The translations under genes and the position numbers were made by a program. Below are positions 12,440 through 20,471 of a stretch of DNA of 58,120 nt, one piece after another. This DNA is from a virus, in IMG/VR virus record IMGVR_UViG_3300027969_000117, positions 1 through 58,120 of that record. One strand, written 5' to 3'. A model generated the notes under the pieces. The model did no database searches. It worked only from the letters and a program-made list of their open reading frames with translations, and was not told the origin of the DNA. The stretch's first letter is position 1. Every line of letters begins with the position of its first letter.

Positions 12440-13471
12440 ATGACACTACCAGTATCAAACAACATTTCATTTAACGGTATCAACGTAGAGCTTGGCAGAA
12501 CTGCCACAGCTCAGCTCAGCATCAACGATTCAGAGATTAGAACGCTGTTTGGACAGCCCACTGGCCCTGTTGATCTCGGATCGGGACTGGGCAAATCATA
12601 CTCGTTGACTGTTGACATAACCCTAGTCGGGGGTGGAGGTGGTGGCGCAGGTGGGGGATTTGGTGAAGGTTCTGGCGGAGGGGGCGGAGGTGGCGCCCTA
12701 CGATATTTTTCAAGTGTTGTTGCCCCTGGAGCGTCAACTTACGACATCACAGTGGGGCTAGGGGGTACAGGTAGCAGTGGAGGTGACGCTGGCGGAGATC
12801 CAACAATATTTGACGGTGGTATTTCATCTATAGTAAAGGCCGGAGTATTATCGTACTCAGCCGCTGGAGGCGGTGGGGGTGGATCTGTTACTGGCAATGT
12901 CCCAGGCGCTGGAAGAAATGGCGGGTCTGGAGGCGGAGGGGCAGCGCAAGGAAACAATACCTCAGCAGGCGGCACGGCCAGCACGGGCGGCAACAACGGA
13001 GCAGCCGGTGTATTTTCATCTTTTTCCGGAGAATCAGTTGGAGTAGGTGGGGGTGGAGGAGGAGCAGGTGGATCCGGTAGTGTAGGAAGTACCAATGCCA
13101 TTTCGGGTTATGGCCAAGGCGGCGTCGGAGGCCCGGGCACATCGGACATTATAACTGGCACCGTTAGAGGTGGGGGAGGTTCTGCTGGCAGCTTTGGCGT
13201 AGCCACTAACTCACTGGGCGGTTCAGGTGGCGGGGGTAATGGAGATCTAAACGGAACCGATGCCGGAACTGCAGGAGCGGACGGATATGGCGGTGGCGGT
13301 GGCGGCCATTACACAGACGGGGGTTCGGGCTATGCGGGTGGGTCAGGAATTGTATTAATTAGATATCCAATGAGCGCAGGATCTAATAGAGCAACAGGTG
13401 GAACAAAAACCAACGACGGCACGTATTACATACATACATTTACGGCATCGGGCACATTTGTAATAAATTAA
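12440..13471 (+). CDS. Polyglycine receptor-binding adhesin-like protein 2 (343 aa)
   Basis: Paralogue of the gene at 10982, sharing the first ~38 residues and about 110 bp of DNA. From residue 55, Gly-rich stretches (LVGGGGGGAGGG, GGSGGGGAAQGN, GVGGGGGGAGGS) alternate with variable loops. The C-terminus (GSGIVLIRYPMS...YYIHTFTASGTFVIN) matches the glycine-rich domain tail found in phage fibre-tip proteins ('I.IRY', 'TF.ASGTF'). Likely forms a tail-fibre tip. No late promoter is placed for leaderless expression; it follows the previous stop by 4 nt. Confidence 0.8.
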   Translation: MTLPVSNNISFNGINVELGRTATAQLSINDSEIRTLFGQPTGPVDLGSGLGKSYSLTVDITLVGGGGGGAGGGFGEGSGGGGGGGALRYFSSVVAPGASTYDITVGLGGTGSSGGDAGGDPTIFDGGISSIVKAGVLSYSAAGGGGGGSVTGNVPGAGRNGGSGGGGAAQGNNTSAGGTASTGGNNGAAGVFSSFSGESVGVGGGGGGAGGSGSVGSTNAISGYGQGGVGGPGTSDIITGTVRGGGGSAGSFGVATNSLGGSGGGGNGDLNGTDAGTAGADGYGGGGGGHYTDGGSGYAGGSGIVLIRYPMSAGSNRATGGTKTNDGTYYIHTFTASGTFVIN

Positions 13472-13818
13472 AAATGTTGCGCCAGTACCATACAGCTTAA
13501 CCAAGCCCACATGGTATTGAATGCTACCAGGGTAGGTAGGAGTTTCTTATTGCTGGCCCAGATAAGTGTTAGGCTTGTTAGTAGTGTTAGCCAATAAAAC
13601 TGCCAAATGTTGACGCCAAATATCAATCCCGGAATAATAATCAGTGCTTTAGCAGTCCAACTGGCGGCTTCTACTAGATTATAAAAGTGTGACCAGTATT
13701 CCCGTGTAAACCACATGGCGTAGCAGTCACGAATCTTATCCCAACCTGTTTTGTGGTATGTAATGGCTACCAGGACCAGGGCGGCTGAAGTGGCCCAAAC
13801 TATCTGTTCTAATGTCAT
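13468..13818 (-). CDS. Small multi-pass membrane protein (116 aa)
   Basis: ATG 13818 is chosen because a late element (CCTAAATA, 13831-13824) lies 5 nt upstream, as for other leaderless late genes; the frame is open further upstream to 13908. Three to four transmembrane segments: IVWATSAALVLVAITY, TAKALIIIPGLIFGVNIW, YWLTLLTSLTLIWASN and LVAFNTMWAWLSCMVLA. Embedded between fibre genes on the opposite strand. A holin role is possible but there is no specific signature. Confidence 0.65.
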   Translation of the reverse strand: MTLEQIVWATSAALVLVAITYHKTGWDKIRDCYAMWFTREYWSHFYNLVEAASWTAKALIIIPGLIFGVNIWQFYWLTLLTSLTLIWASNKKLLPTLVAFNTMWAWLSCMVLAQHF

Positions 13819-13823
13819 ACAGG

Positions 13824-13831
13824 TATTTAGG
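13824..13831 (-). promoter_or_regulatory. Late promoter variant
   Basis: Minus strand CCTAAATA, 5 nt before ATG 13818. Confidence 0.65.
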
Positions 13832-13881
13832 CTGGGCAGTTGCGGAGTGCCAAAAATTAGGTTTTCAGTTAAGGTAACTTG

Positions 13882-13889
13882 ACTAAATA
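13882..13889 (+). promoter_or_regulatory. Late promoter variant for the collagen-like fibre
   Basis: ACTAAATA at 13882-13889, 40 nt before GTG 13930; a leadered late gene if that start is right. Confidence 0.55.
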
Positions 13890-13929
13890 CGTTACCAAAC
13901 CATATCACACGTCAAGGGAATACACTACT

Positions 13930-16900
13930 GTGGGAACAGAAAATCGTAACATTACTACATTAACAGAGTTTGTCGACGCAATTGACATTCATTTCCCAAT
14001 TGCGGGTAAAAACAACTCTAGCGAAGGCTTCCGTGAAAACTTTCGCAATATCAACGCCGCTTTAACAGAAGCAACAGACAGAATTCAAGACCTCCAAGAT
14101 AACGTTATCATTAGTGGTAAAACAGCCGCGGGTAACCCAGTTAGCAACGGACTAGGTGGCGCAGAAATTAACGATGTACAGCTAAACCAAGTTACATACC
14201 GTGTAAAGAACTGGGGCATACAATCCGGTACTATAGCGATCAGCTGGAATGATGCCGCAATACATAGAGTTACTCCGTTTGGTACGGGCACAGTTACTCT
14301 TAATATCATTGACTTACCACCAGCAAGTGAAAGCGCCTATGTTGACAGTGGTTATACAAAATTTGGTGCTGTCCGTGTTTTAGTTGACGTTAAAAATGCG
14401 GCCAGCACAATTAGTCTTGCCAATGTAAGCAAGTATGACAACTATATTCGTTTACCGAATGCTACAGGTACAAACTCGATCAAACTGGCACACACTGGTA
14501 CAATTGGATTTGACTTCTTTAGCTGGAACGGCGACAACTTCAGTATTGTTGAACTTGATCCTGCCCTATTAGGTGGTAGTGGTACAGGTTCGAGTGGTGG
14601 TGTCAGTTACTTTGGTGACTTGTTGGGTATTCCTTATGCCAGTACATCAAGTGCGGGTATTGCCCAAGCTGGACAAGGTCTAAGCGTAAGTGGCCAAGGC
14701 ATATTGGCAGTTGACTCAGCGGTTGTTACAGCCATTGCTGGCACAGTACTTGGTAACTTTACAGCCACAGGTGACACGCTATATGCGCCAACTGATGTAG
14801 ATTCAAACTTTATTACACAAGGTGACGGCAATTTATATATTCATGCTGTTGAGCCCAACTCAAGTGTTAACCTGGGTACAACTGACAACTATGTCAAAGC
14901 AACACCTACACAGATTAAAATGTTCAGTCAGGGCTCTATTGAAGTAGAAAGCCCACTGAGCTTTCCGGACGCTAGTCAACAGATCACAGCCTACTTGGGT
15001 ACAGCGACAGATGTAAGAGTTGGCGGTATTAAACTAGGCTTTGGTCTAGCAGCCGATGCTGACGGTACAGTCAGTGTTCCTGGAATTTTAGCCACAGTTG
15101 GATCAACTGGTGCTACCGGGCCTGCTATTCCTGGACCCCCTGGTCCACTAGGTGCTACTGGTTCAACTGGTCCACAAGGTCCGTTAGGACCAGAAGGCGC
15201 AACAGGTTCAACTGGTCCAGAAGGCCCCCCAGGGCCCGACGGAGCAACTGGTTCTCAGGGAGATTTGGGTGCCACTGGTGCCACAGGTCCTCGAGGTACA
15301 GATGGTACTCTTGGTGGAGACGGAGCCACGGGCTCTACAGGCCCACAAGGTGGCCCAGGTGCTACTGGCGCTACTGGTGTTCAAGGAGCAACTGGTATAA
15401 CAGCATTCGGCGGACCTCCAGGAGCAACTGGTGCTACTGGATCAGCAGGTGCTACTGGCCCACAAGGTTCTACTGGAATGGGAGCCACAGGTGCTACAGG
15501 ATCATTGGGAGCAACTGGCCCAGCGGGTGCTACAGGTGCTGGCGCAACAGGTTCTACTGGCGCAACTGGCGCAACTGGCCCACAAGGAGATTTAGGAAGC
15601 ACAGGTGCTACAGGTCCTCAAGGTGCTACAGGTCCCACAGGTTTTACAGGTAACATTGGATCAACTGGTGCTACTGGATTACGCGGAGCAACAGGCGCAG
15701 GAGCAACAGGAGCAATTGGTGCTACTGGCGCAACAGGAAGTCAAGGTTCTACTGGTGTTCCGGGATCAACAGGCGCAGGTGCTACAGGAGTTGGCGGAGC
15801 AACCGGCGCTAGCGGAGCAACCGGTCCAGCAGGTGCTACAGGAGCAGGCTCTACTGGTGCCACTGGCGCAATTGGCGCTACAGGTTTACAAGGTATTTCA
15901 GGCGCAACCGGTCCAGCAGGTGCTACAGGAGCAGGTGCTACAGGTATTCCAGGAGCAAACGGTAATCCGGGGTCAACTGGTGCTACAGGCCCACAAGGAC
16001 AAACGGGAGCAACTGGTGCTGGCGCTACAGGAGCATCTGGCCCAACAGGTGCTACAGGTATTAACGGTGTTAACGGATTAAATGGCGGGACTGGTGCTAC
16101 AGGCGCAGGCGCAACGGGTGCCGCAGGTGCTACTGGCGCAACAGGAATTGCTGGCGCAAACGGTGGTATTGGTGCTACTGGTTCAACAGGCCCACAAGGT
16201 GTTATTGGTATTCAGGGCGTTAATGGAGCAGACGGATCATCGGGTGCTACTGGTGCCACTGGTGCCACTGGACCAATTGGCGCTACTGGTGTATTAGGTG
16301 GCCCAGGTGCTACTGGCGCTACTGGTGTTGGAGCAACGGGTGCTACAGGATACACTGGAGCAACTGGAGCAGACGGACGAAATCCTGCTTCATATACCAG
16401 TACAGGTAGTGTTCTTATTAAACAAGGTTACGGACTAAAGGTAGAGAATGATGCTATAATAGGTGCCGGTTTACTATCGTTAGGTGCGTCAACACTTGAC
16501 GGGTTTACTATTAATAATGCTACTAACGCAACAACATTAGGCACCGGATCATTAGTGCTAAGTGCTGGTGGACTTAGTGTTGCTCTTGATGCACGTTTTG
16601 GCAACGACATGTTTGTAACCAGAGATTTTAAATCTGGTGGATCATCAACATTCTTTGACACCATTATTGGTAGTGTTAGATCTGCAGCTTATTCGCAAGG
16701 AGACCCCCCAACAGGCGCATTGATTGTAGAAGGCGGCGCATGGATTAAAGAAGCATTTAACGTTATAGGCACATTTACCAACTTGGCACTAGCAGGAGTA
16801 GGTAATAGAGCAATCGGTGTTAATGCCCTTGGTACTGTACAAATTCAACCATCTGATGCTAGACTAAAAACAAATATCAGACCAATTGATCAAGGACTAA

Positions 16901-17157
16901 GTCAAGTATTAGAACTTACACCAGTGTCATTTACATTCATTGACACTAAGCTGTACGGAACACATACCGAAATTGGATTCATTGCCCAAGACGTCCAAAG
17001 AATATTCCCAGAGGTTGTTGGCAGCGGTGCTGACGGTGTCCTATCACTAGATTATTCTAAATTAGTAAGTCCGTTAGCCAAGGCTATTCAAGAACTAAAT
17101 GCCATTGTTGAAGCACAGGGTCGACGCATTACTGAGCTAGAATCCAAGATACAGTAA
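13930..17157 (+). CDS. Collagen-like tail fibre with S74 chaperone domain (1075 aa)
   Basis: GTG 13930 has AAGGGA 10 nt upstream; the longer TTG start at 13879 would precede the late promoter and is rejected. Residues about 1-390 form the N-terminal structural part ([20 protein letters not shown]). Residues about 392-817 are collagen-like G-x-y triplets (mostly GAT, GST, GPQ), which should trimerise as a stiff rod. The last 101 residues are an intramolecular chaperone of the peptidase S74 family: [12 protein letters not shown] with the Ser-Asp cleavage site, [24 protein letters not shown], and a C-terminal coiled coil. It is normally released by self-cleavage before the Ser. Likely a host-contact or decoration fibre. 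Confidence 0.85.
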   Translation: MGTENRNITTLTEFVDAIDIHFPIAGKNNSSEGFRENFRNINAALTEATDRIQDLQDNVIISGKTAAGNPVSNGLGGAEINDVQLNQVTYRVKNWGIQSGTIAISWNDAAIHRVTPFGTGTVTLNIIDLPPASESAYVDSGYTKFGAVRVLVDVKNAASTISLANVSKYDNYIRLPNATGTNSIKLAHTGTIGFDFFSWNGDNFSIVELDPALLGGSGTGSSGGVSYFGDLLGIPYASTSSAGIAQAGQGLSVSGQGILAVDSAVVTAIAGTVLGNFTATGDTLYAPTDVDSNFITQGDGNLYIHAVEPNSSVNLGTTDNYVKATPTQIKMFSQGSIEVESPLSFPDASQQITAYLGTATDVRVGGIKLGFGLAADADGTVSVPGILATVGSTGATGPAIPGPPGPLGATGSTGPQGPLGPEGATGSTGPEGPPGPDGATGSQGDLGATGATGPRGTDGTLGGDGATGSTGPQGGPGATGATGVQGATGITAFGGPPGATGATGSAGATGPQGSTGMGATGATGSLGATGPAGATGAGATGSTGATGATGPQGDLGSTGATGPQGATGPTGFTGNIGSTGATGLRGATGAGATGAIGATGATGSQGSTGVPGSTGAGATGVGGATGASGATGPAGATGAGSTGATGAIGATGLQGISGATGPAGATGAGATGIPGANGNPGSTGATGPQGQTGATGAGATGASGPTGATGINGVNGLNGGTGATGAGATGAAGATGATGIAGANGGIGATGSTGPQGVIGIQGVNGADGSSGATGATGATGPIGATGVLGGPGATGATGVGATGATGYTGATGADGRNPASYTSTGSVLIKQGYGLKVENDAIIGAGLLSLGASTLDGFTINNATNATTLGTGSLVLSAGGLSVALDARFGNDMFVTRDFKSGGSSTFFDTIIGSVRSAAYSQGDPPTGALIVEGGAWIKEAFNVIGTFTNLALAGVGNRAIGVNALGTVQIQPSDARLKTNIRPIDQGLSQVLELTPVSFTFIDTKLYGTHTEIGFIAQDVQRIFPEVVGSGADGVLSLDYSKLVSPLAKAIQELNAIVEAQGRRITELESKIQ
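15106..16380 (+). repeat. Collagen-like GXY coding repeat
   Basis: About 1.3 kb of degenerate 9-nt periodic sequence encoding G-A-T, G-S-T and G-P-Q triplets. A recombination-prone length-variable tract. Confidence 0.85.
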
Positions 17158-17161
17158 TCAC

Positions 17162-17191
17162 TTGACAACAGGTCCGTAAATATGTTTTAAT
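17162..17191 (+). promoter_or_regulatory. Possible sigma-70 promoter inside terminator
   Basis: TTGACA (17162-17167), 18 bp, TTTAAT (17186-17191); the -10 lies in the loop of the hairpin at 17172-17205. Confidence 0.45.
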
Positions 17192-17210
17192 AACATATTA
17201 CGGACTTTTT
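17172..17210 (+). terminator. Intrinsic terminator of the fibre gene
   Basis: GTCCGTA (17172-17178)/TACGGAC (17199-17205) plus inner ATATGTT/AACATAT, loop TTAAT, then five T. It ends 1 nt before ATG 17212. Confidence 0.7.
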
Positions 17211-17211
17211 C

Positions 17212-17991
17212 ATGACTAATTTACAATTCAGCCATAGCGGCACATTCGGCGACATTATTTACAGTTTACAAATTGTTAAACACTTGGGCGGGGGAGATTA
17301 CTTCCTTCGCTTATATAATATTGACAATATGGCCAGAGAAACATTTGGCCCAAACGCATCAGCAGGTGATCATACCGGTGAGATGACTACCGCACAACAC
17401 GAGAGCTTGATTTCTTTTATGGAAGCACAGCCCTACATCAAGAGTTACGGAGTATGGAAAGAAGGACAACACATCGATCACGCATTAGAATACAGCGGTC
17501 GAGAAATTGTCAAACGTGAAGGTAATTATTCTTGGGGCTACGCAAAGGCCGCAGGTGTTACTCCCGATCACTACTATAAAGAGTTTATGCTTGACCCTTG
17601 GTTAACAGTACCCGATCCTATTAAGATTAAAGATAAACCTGTTGTAGTAAACTGGTTAGATAGACATCGTTATGGTTGCCAATCAAAACCCGAATCTATT
17701 AAAAATTTAATTAGTAGAGGATTGGCGGAGCAAAGTGTGTTTGTTGGAATGCCTCAACAGCATGAAGCATTTCAAAAATATTGGAGTGTTAAGATTGATT
17801 TTTATCCAACCAAAGATGTACTAGAATGTGCCCGCGTTATTGCCGGAGCAGAGCAGTTTGTTGGCACACAGAGTATGTGTTTAAGCATCGCACTAGGATT
17901 AGGTAAGACTATCCTGTGCGAGCCTAGAAAAGATTTAGCACCCCAACAAAACGAGTGCTACTACGTTAGATCAAACGCTCATTACATTTAA
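17212..17991 (+). CDS. Glycosyltransferase-like protein, GT9/heptosyltransferase-type (259 aa)
   Basis: N-terminal HSGTFGDIIYSLQIVKHLGG matches the 'GDii.slp' strand-loop that opens GT-B family 9 enzymes. C-terminal QFVGTQSMCLSIALGLGKTI matches the 'fvG.dsg..hlA.alg.pt' donor-binding region. At 259 residues it is shorter than bacterial heptosyltransferases (about 320-350). Such phage enzymes may modify host LPS or virion glycans; the substrate is unknown. No Shine-Dalgarno is visible. Ends tail-to-tail with the minus-strand nucleotidase, overlapping by 4 nt. Confidence 0.65.
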   Translation: MTNLQFSHSGTFGDIIYSLQIVKHLGGGDYFLRLYNIDNMARETFGPNASAGDHTGEMTTAQHESLISFMEAQPYIKSYGVWKEGQHIDHALEYSGREIVKREGNYSWGYAKAAGVTPDHYYKEFMLDPWLTVPDPIKIKDKPVVVNWLDRHRYGCQSKPESIKNLISRGLAEQSVFVGMPQQHEAFQKYWSVKIDFYPTKDVLECARVIAGAEQFVGTQSMCLSIALGLGKTILCEPRKDLAPQQNECYYVRSNAHYI

Positions 17992-18527
17992 ACTGAACGC
18001 AGGGCATGAAAAATGTCCTGTAGTTCTGTCAACGCATCATCGTATCCGTTCTTCTTAACTCGAACAGCAACGCCACCTCTAGATTCCCATTGTTCACAAT
18101 TATCATAGCGGTCGTCTACCAAGATATCCCCGTCGACTAAACAATGATCTTGCTTGTCGTATGAGTAAGGACCAAAGTGAACTTCAATGCCCGGGTAGCG
18201 TTCATCCATCCATTTAATTTTATCGTGGAATACTTCAAAGCAATCGTTGCCCCGCGGAATAGCGGTAAGCATAACTAGGTTCCACCCCAACTCATCGCGG
18301 AATCGTTTGGCTAAGGCAACTAGCTCATCTGCTTTTTCCATCTTAGGCAAGTTTCGATAAAAGTGTGGTGCGTGGCGCAATTCTTCCCATAAGTGAGTTG
18401 GCCAGCGCCCTTCTGGTTTATTAGCGGCGTCGATTGGAAATTCGGAGTGGAGATATTCTGTGGCGGCGGTATCCCAATCTGCTACAACGCCGTCCATATC
18501 AAGGTGAATAGTATGTTTTGATTTCAT
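17988..18527 (-). CDS. HAD-family 5'(3')-deoxyribonucleotidase (179 aa)
   Basis: HAD motif I HLDMDGVVADWD lies at residues 8-19, with the nucleophile and acid Asp in DxDG. Motif II (VMLTAIP) is at about residues 84-90, and motif IV-like 'ILVDDRYDNC' at about 136-145. Size and the pattern of the 5' nucleotidase NT5C type fit dephosphorylation of dNMPs in nucleotide salvage or degradation. The ATG is 5 nt after TATAAT on the minus strand, so a leaderless transcript is predicted. Confidence 0.8.
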   Translation of the reverse strand: MKSKHTIHLDMDGVVADWDTAATEYLHSEFPIDAANKPEGRWPTHLWEELRHAPHFYRNLPKMEKADELVALAKRFRDELGWNLVMLTAIPRGNDCFEVFHDKIKWMDERYPGIEVHFGPYSYDKQDHCLVDGDILVDDRYDNCEQWESRGGVAVRVKKNGYDDALTELQDIFHALRSV

Positions 18528-18532
18528 AAGTT

Positions 18533-18541
18533 ATTATAACA
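18533..18541 (-). promoter_or_regulatory. Extended -10 promoter
   Basis: Minus strand TGT-TATAAT (TATAAT 18538-18533), directly after a terminator, 5 nt before ATG 18527. Confidence 0.55.
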
Positions 18542-18542
18542 C

Positions 18543-18566
18543 AAAAGCACACCTTGGTGTGCTTTT
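18543..18566 (-). terminator. Bidirectional intrinsic terminator
   Basis: AAAAGCACACC/GGTGTGCTTTT with loop TT; U-tract on both strands. Follows the ORF ending at 18565. Confidence 0.75.
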
Positions 18567-18750
18567 ATGATTGCCATTTATTTCTATAAGCCTCCATTGC
18601 CTTGGCACGGGCAACGGCTAATCTCACTTTAACGTAATCTGATAATTCATCTTCATGTACTATCCTTCCAAAGTCTTCACTTCTTCTATTACGACCAAAT
18701 GTGACCTCATCATCAATAATGAGGCCATCATTATCATCAAGTTCGTTATT
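18565..18750 (-). CDS. Start-less frame, possible frameshift extension (about 60 aa)
   Basis: This frame continues from the exported peptide gene in the +1 frame and reads SNNELDDNDGLIIDDEVTFG, then ends VRLAVARAKAMEAYRNKWQS. The composition looks like a real coding region and is directly followed by a terminator, yet no ATG, GTG or TTG is present near its beginning. Options: programmed +1 frameshift, a rare start such as ATT, a recent single-base indel, or an assembly error. Confidence 0.4.
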   Translation of the reverse strand, partial: NNELDDNDGLIIDDEVTFGRNRRSEDFGRIVHEDELSDYVKVRLAVARAKAMEAYRNKWQS

Positions 18751-18973
18751 ACTTAGCGGCTGGCTTTGCGGCTGGTGTTGCTTCAGTAGTGGCTTTTGCG
18801 TCTTTCTTAGCAGGCTCACTTTTGACAGGCTTTTTTTCATCTTTCTTAACTTCTGCCTTAGCCGGTGCTGGAGCACTTGCTGTAGCGGCAGGAGTTGCTG
18901 GAGCCTTAGCTGGTTCAGCGGCGAATACTGTTGCGGCAAACATTGTTGCGATTAGAGTTGCGATCAATTTCAT
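18749..18973 (-). CDS. Exported Lys/Ala/Pro-rich peptide (74 aa)
   Basis: ATG 18973 follows AAAAGGAAAT. Residues 1-19 (MKLIATLIATMFAATVFAAE) form a classic Sec signal peptide with an AFA or AAE cleavage region. The mature part is low complexity: AKAPATPAATASAPAPAKAE and KKDEKKPVKSEPAKKD repeats. It would be secreted to the periplasm in a Gram-negative host. Similar Lys/Ala/Pro peptides are known as host periplasmic proteins, so it may have been acquired from a host. Role in infection unknown. Confidence 0.7.
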   Translation of the reverse strand: MKLIATLIATMFAATVFAAEPAKAPATPAATASAPAPAKAEVKKDEKKPVKSEPAKKDAKATTEATPAAKPAAK

Positions 18974-19043
18974 GATATTTCCTTTTGGTTATATACAGAA
19001 TTATCTCTGTATGCATATATAACGCGGTAGCTCTAGGAAACGT

Positions 19044-19733
19044 TTACAAACTTAATTCTTTATCTTCCAAATGTCGAATACTTGCCATTAGTAGTCGAAT
19101 TTTATTTGAATTGCGGAGACTTTTAAATGTTAAATTAGCAATACCAAACTCGCCCTCTTTGGCAAGTCCTTCTTTACGATATCTGGCTAGCATGTCCTTA
19201 ACATGATTTAACATGTCTAAACTTCTGCTTTTAAGAGCACCGTCGATGATCCCACCCCATTTTTTAGTTTCGGATCTTACTGCTTCGACATCATAGTCCA
19301 TTGTTGGAGCTGGTGGTGATTTAAGCCATTTCTTTTCAACAAGACTGTACACAGCACTAACCGCAGGTTTATCTAAGTCTTCTACATATAACTCTACGGG
19401 GATTCCACGCATTGTAATGTTATGCTGTTCCTTCCATAACTTTCGTTTAGTATCAAAATATTCGTCAACCGGTAAGTCACAAAACACATGATTAAACGGT
19501 ATAATAAGATGTAGATCTAAATCAGACTGGTCTGTGTAGTTGTAATTACTTTGACTACCAGTAATTACTATATCTACTAGCGTAGCATCTGTTTCTAAAA
19601 AGTTATAAAACACTTTTGCTAATTTCATTAACGCAGAATGAACTTCTGGTCGTAAATTACCGTCCTCATTCCATAGTTTAGGATTTAGGTCTTTGTGTAA
19701 TTCAATTGGAGGGGAAAAGTCAAACAAGCGCAT
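19044..19733 (-). CDS. Nucleotidyltransferase-like protein (229 aa)
   Basis: VDIVITGSQSNYNYTDQSDL followed by DLHLIIPF at about residues 53-80 gives the GS-x(n)-[DS]-D-x-D signature of the polymerase-beta nucleotidyltransferase fold. PVELYVEDL at about 117-125 supplies the probable third acidic strand. The N-terminal PPIELHKDLNPKLWNEDGNL is typical of a phage family I recognise with the same domain. Transferred nucleotide and acceptor unknown. Predicted leaderless from a late promoter 6 nt upstream, divergent from the gene at 19764. Confidence 0.75.
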   Translation of the reverse strand: MRLFDFSPPIELHKDLNPKLWNEDGNLRPEVHSALMKLAKVFYNFLETDATLVDIVITGSQSNYNYTDQSDLDLHLIIPFNHVFCDLPVDEYFDTKRKLWKEQHNITMRGIPVELYVEDLDKPAVSAVYSLVEKKWLKSPPAPTMDYDVEAVRSETKKWGGIIDGALKSRSLDMLNHVKDMLARYRKEGLAKEGEFGIANLTFKSLRNSNKIRLLMASIRHLEDKELSL

Positions 19734-19739
19734 ATAATG

Positions 19740-19747
19740 TATTTATT
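19740..19747 (-). promoter_or_regulatory. Late promoter
   Basis: Minus strand AATAAATA, 6 nt before ATG 19733; back-to-back with 19750-19757. Confidence 0.75.
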
Positions 19748-19749
19748 GG

Positions 19750-19757
19750 ATTAAATA
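19750..19757 (+). promoter_or_regulatory. Late promoter
   Basis: ATTAAATA, 6 nt before ATG 19764; 2 bp from the divergent minus promoter. Confidence 0.7.
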
Positions 19758-19763
19758 TTCTTT

Positions 19764-20327
19764 ATGCAAGGTTCTTTAAATCTAACGGGACATTTTTTAT
19801 GTGCCCAACCAAAATGTATTGACTCATTTTTCGCCAGAAGTGTTGTAGTTGTTGCCCAACACGACGATAAACACAGCTGGGGTGTAGTAGTTAATAAACC
19901 CCATCAGACTATTACTCTGTCGGATATCATGAGAACTGCGGGGATTGAATACTTTATCAATGATAGACCAATATACATCGGCGGCCCCGTGGATCCTGGA
20001 AGAGTTCATGTAATTCATAGTTTAGATTGGACGGGCAGTTCTACTATTGCAGTTACTCCCGAAATTGGTATTACTGGAGACATTTCAATCTTAGCTGCAA
20101 TAGCAGGCGGAGACGGGCCTAGTTTATATCGCATTGTAGCAGGTGTGTGCGTGTGGGGATCAAAACAACTAGATGGCGAATATAAAGGGTTACCGCCCTG
20201 GAAGCCAGAGCACAGATGGCTCGATGCCCCGGCTACTTTAGAGGCTGTTTTCGATCAATATGGTGACGATCAGTGGCAAAAATCAATAGAAATTATAGCA
20301 AAATCAGTCATTTCGACTTGGTTTTAA
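19764..20327 (+). CDS. AlgH/YqgE (UPF0301, DUF179) family protein (187 aa)
   Basis: Starts MQGSLNLTGHFLCAQPKCID, then SFFARSVVVVAQHDDKHSWG and GVVVNKP, YIGGPVDPGRVHVIHSLD and YRIVAGVCVWGSKQLDGEY. These are the defining segments of the bacterial YqgE/AlgH family in order, at the usual length of about 185 residues. In bacteria the family is linked to regulation of exopolysaccharide and ribosome-related processes, but the biochemical role is unsettled. A phage copy is unusual. Predicted leaderless late expression. It overlaps the minus-strand 55-aa gene at its 3' end. Confidence 0.85.
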   Translation: MQGSLNLTGHFLCAQPKCIDSFFARSVVVVAQHDDKHSWGVVVNKPHQTITLSDIMRTAGIEYFINDRPIYIGGPVDPGRVHVIHSLDWTGSSTIAVTPEIGITGDISILAAIAGGDGPSLYRIVAGVCVWGSKQLDGEYKGLPPWKPEHRWLDAPATLEAVFDQYGDDQWQKSIEIIAKSVISTWF

Positions 20328-20471
20328 ATCGGGGTATACATACCCGTACTCTTTGTACATCCATTGAATAAAACGTTCAACTTCTAATTTTGGTCCTACA
20401 GTATCCTTGTAGACTTCATAGGCTTTTTGTATTCGTTTTAACATTTCTGATTCAGTAATAGTTCCGCTCAT
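20304..20471 (-). CDS. Small hypothetical protein downstream of the helicase (55 aa)
   Basis: ATG 20471 overlaps the TAA of the helicase gene (TAATG), indicating coupling. The product MSGTITESEMLKRIQKAYEV continues into a Trp/Tyr-rich 'VERFIQWMYKEYGYVYPDL' helix. No family recognised. Last gene of the replication operon; its 3' end overlaps the convergent AlgH-like gene by 24 nt. Confidence 0.65.
   Translation of the reverse strand: MSGTITESEMLKRIQKAYEVYKDTVGPKLEVERFIQWMYKEYGYVYPDLKPSRND

Noticed and set aside
12739-13142. Minus-strand proline-rich open frames opposite the polyglycine gene
   Set aside because: Pro-rich antisense frames are the expected mirror of Gly codons; no start signals.
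13819-13908. N-terminal extension of the minus-strand membrane protein
   Set aside because: The late promoter 13831-13824 is immediately upstream of ATG 13818, matching the other leaderless genes.
13879-13929. Upstream TTG start for the collagen-like fibre
   Set aside because: It lies in or before the late promoter core; GTG 13930 with AAGGGA fits better.
15605-16297. Open frames rich in Gln/Leu/Val in the collagen-like region
   Set aside because: Out-of-frame shadows of the periodic GXY repeat.
15106-16380. Repeat region considered as CRISPR-like array
   Set aside because: The repeats are in-frame coding triplets without spacers.
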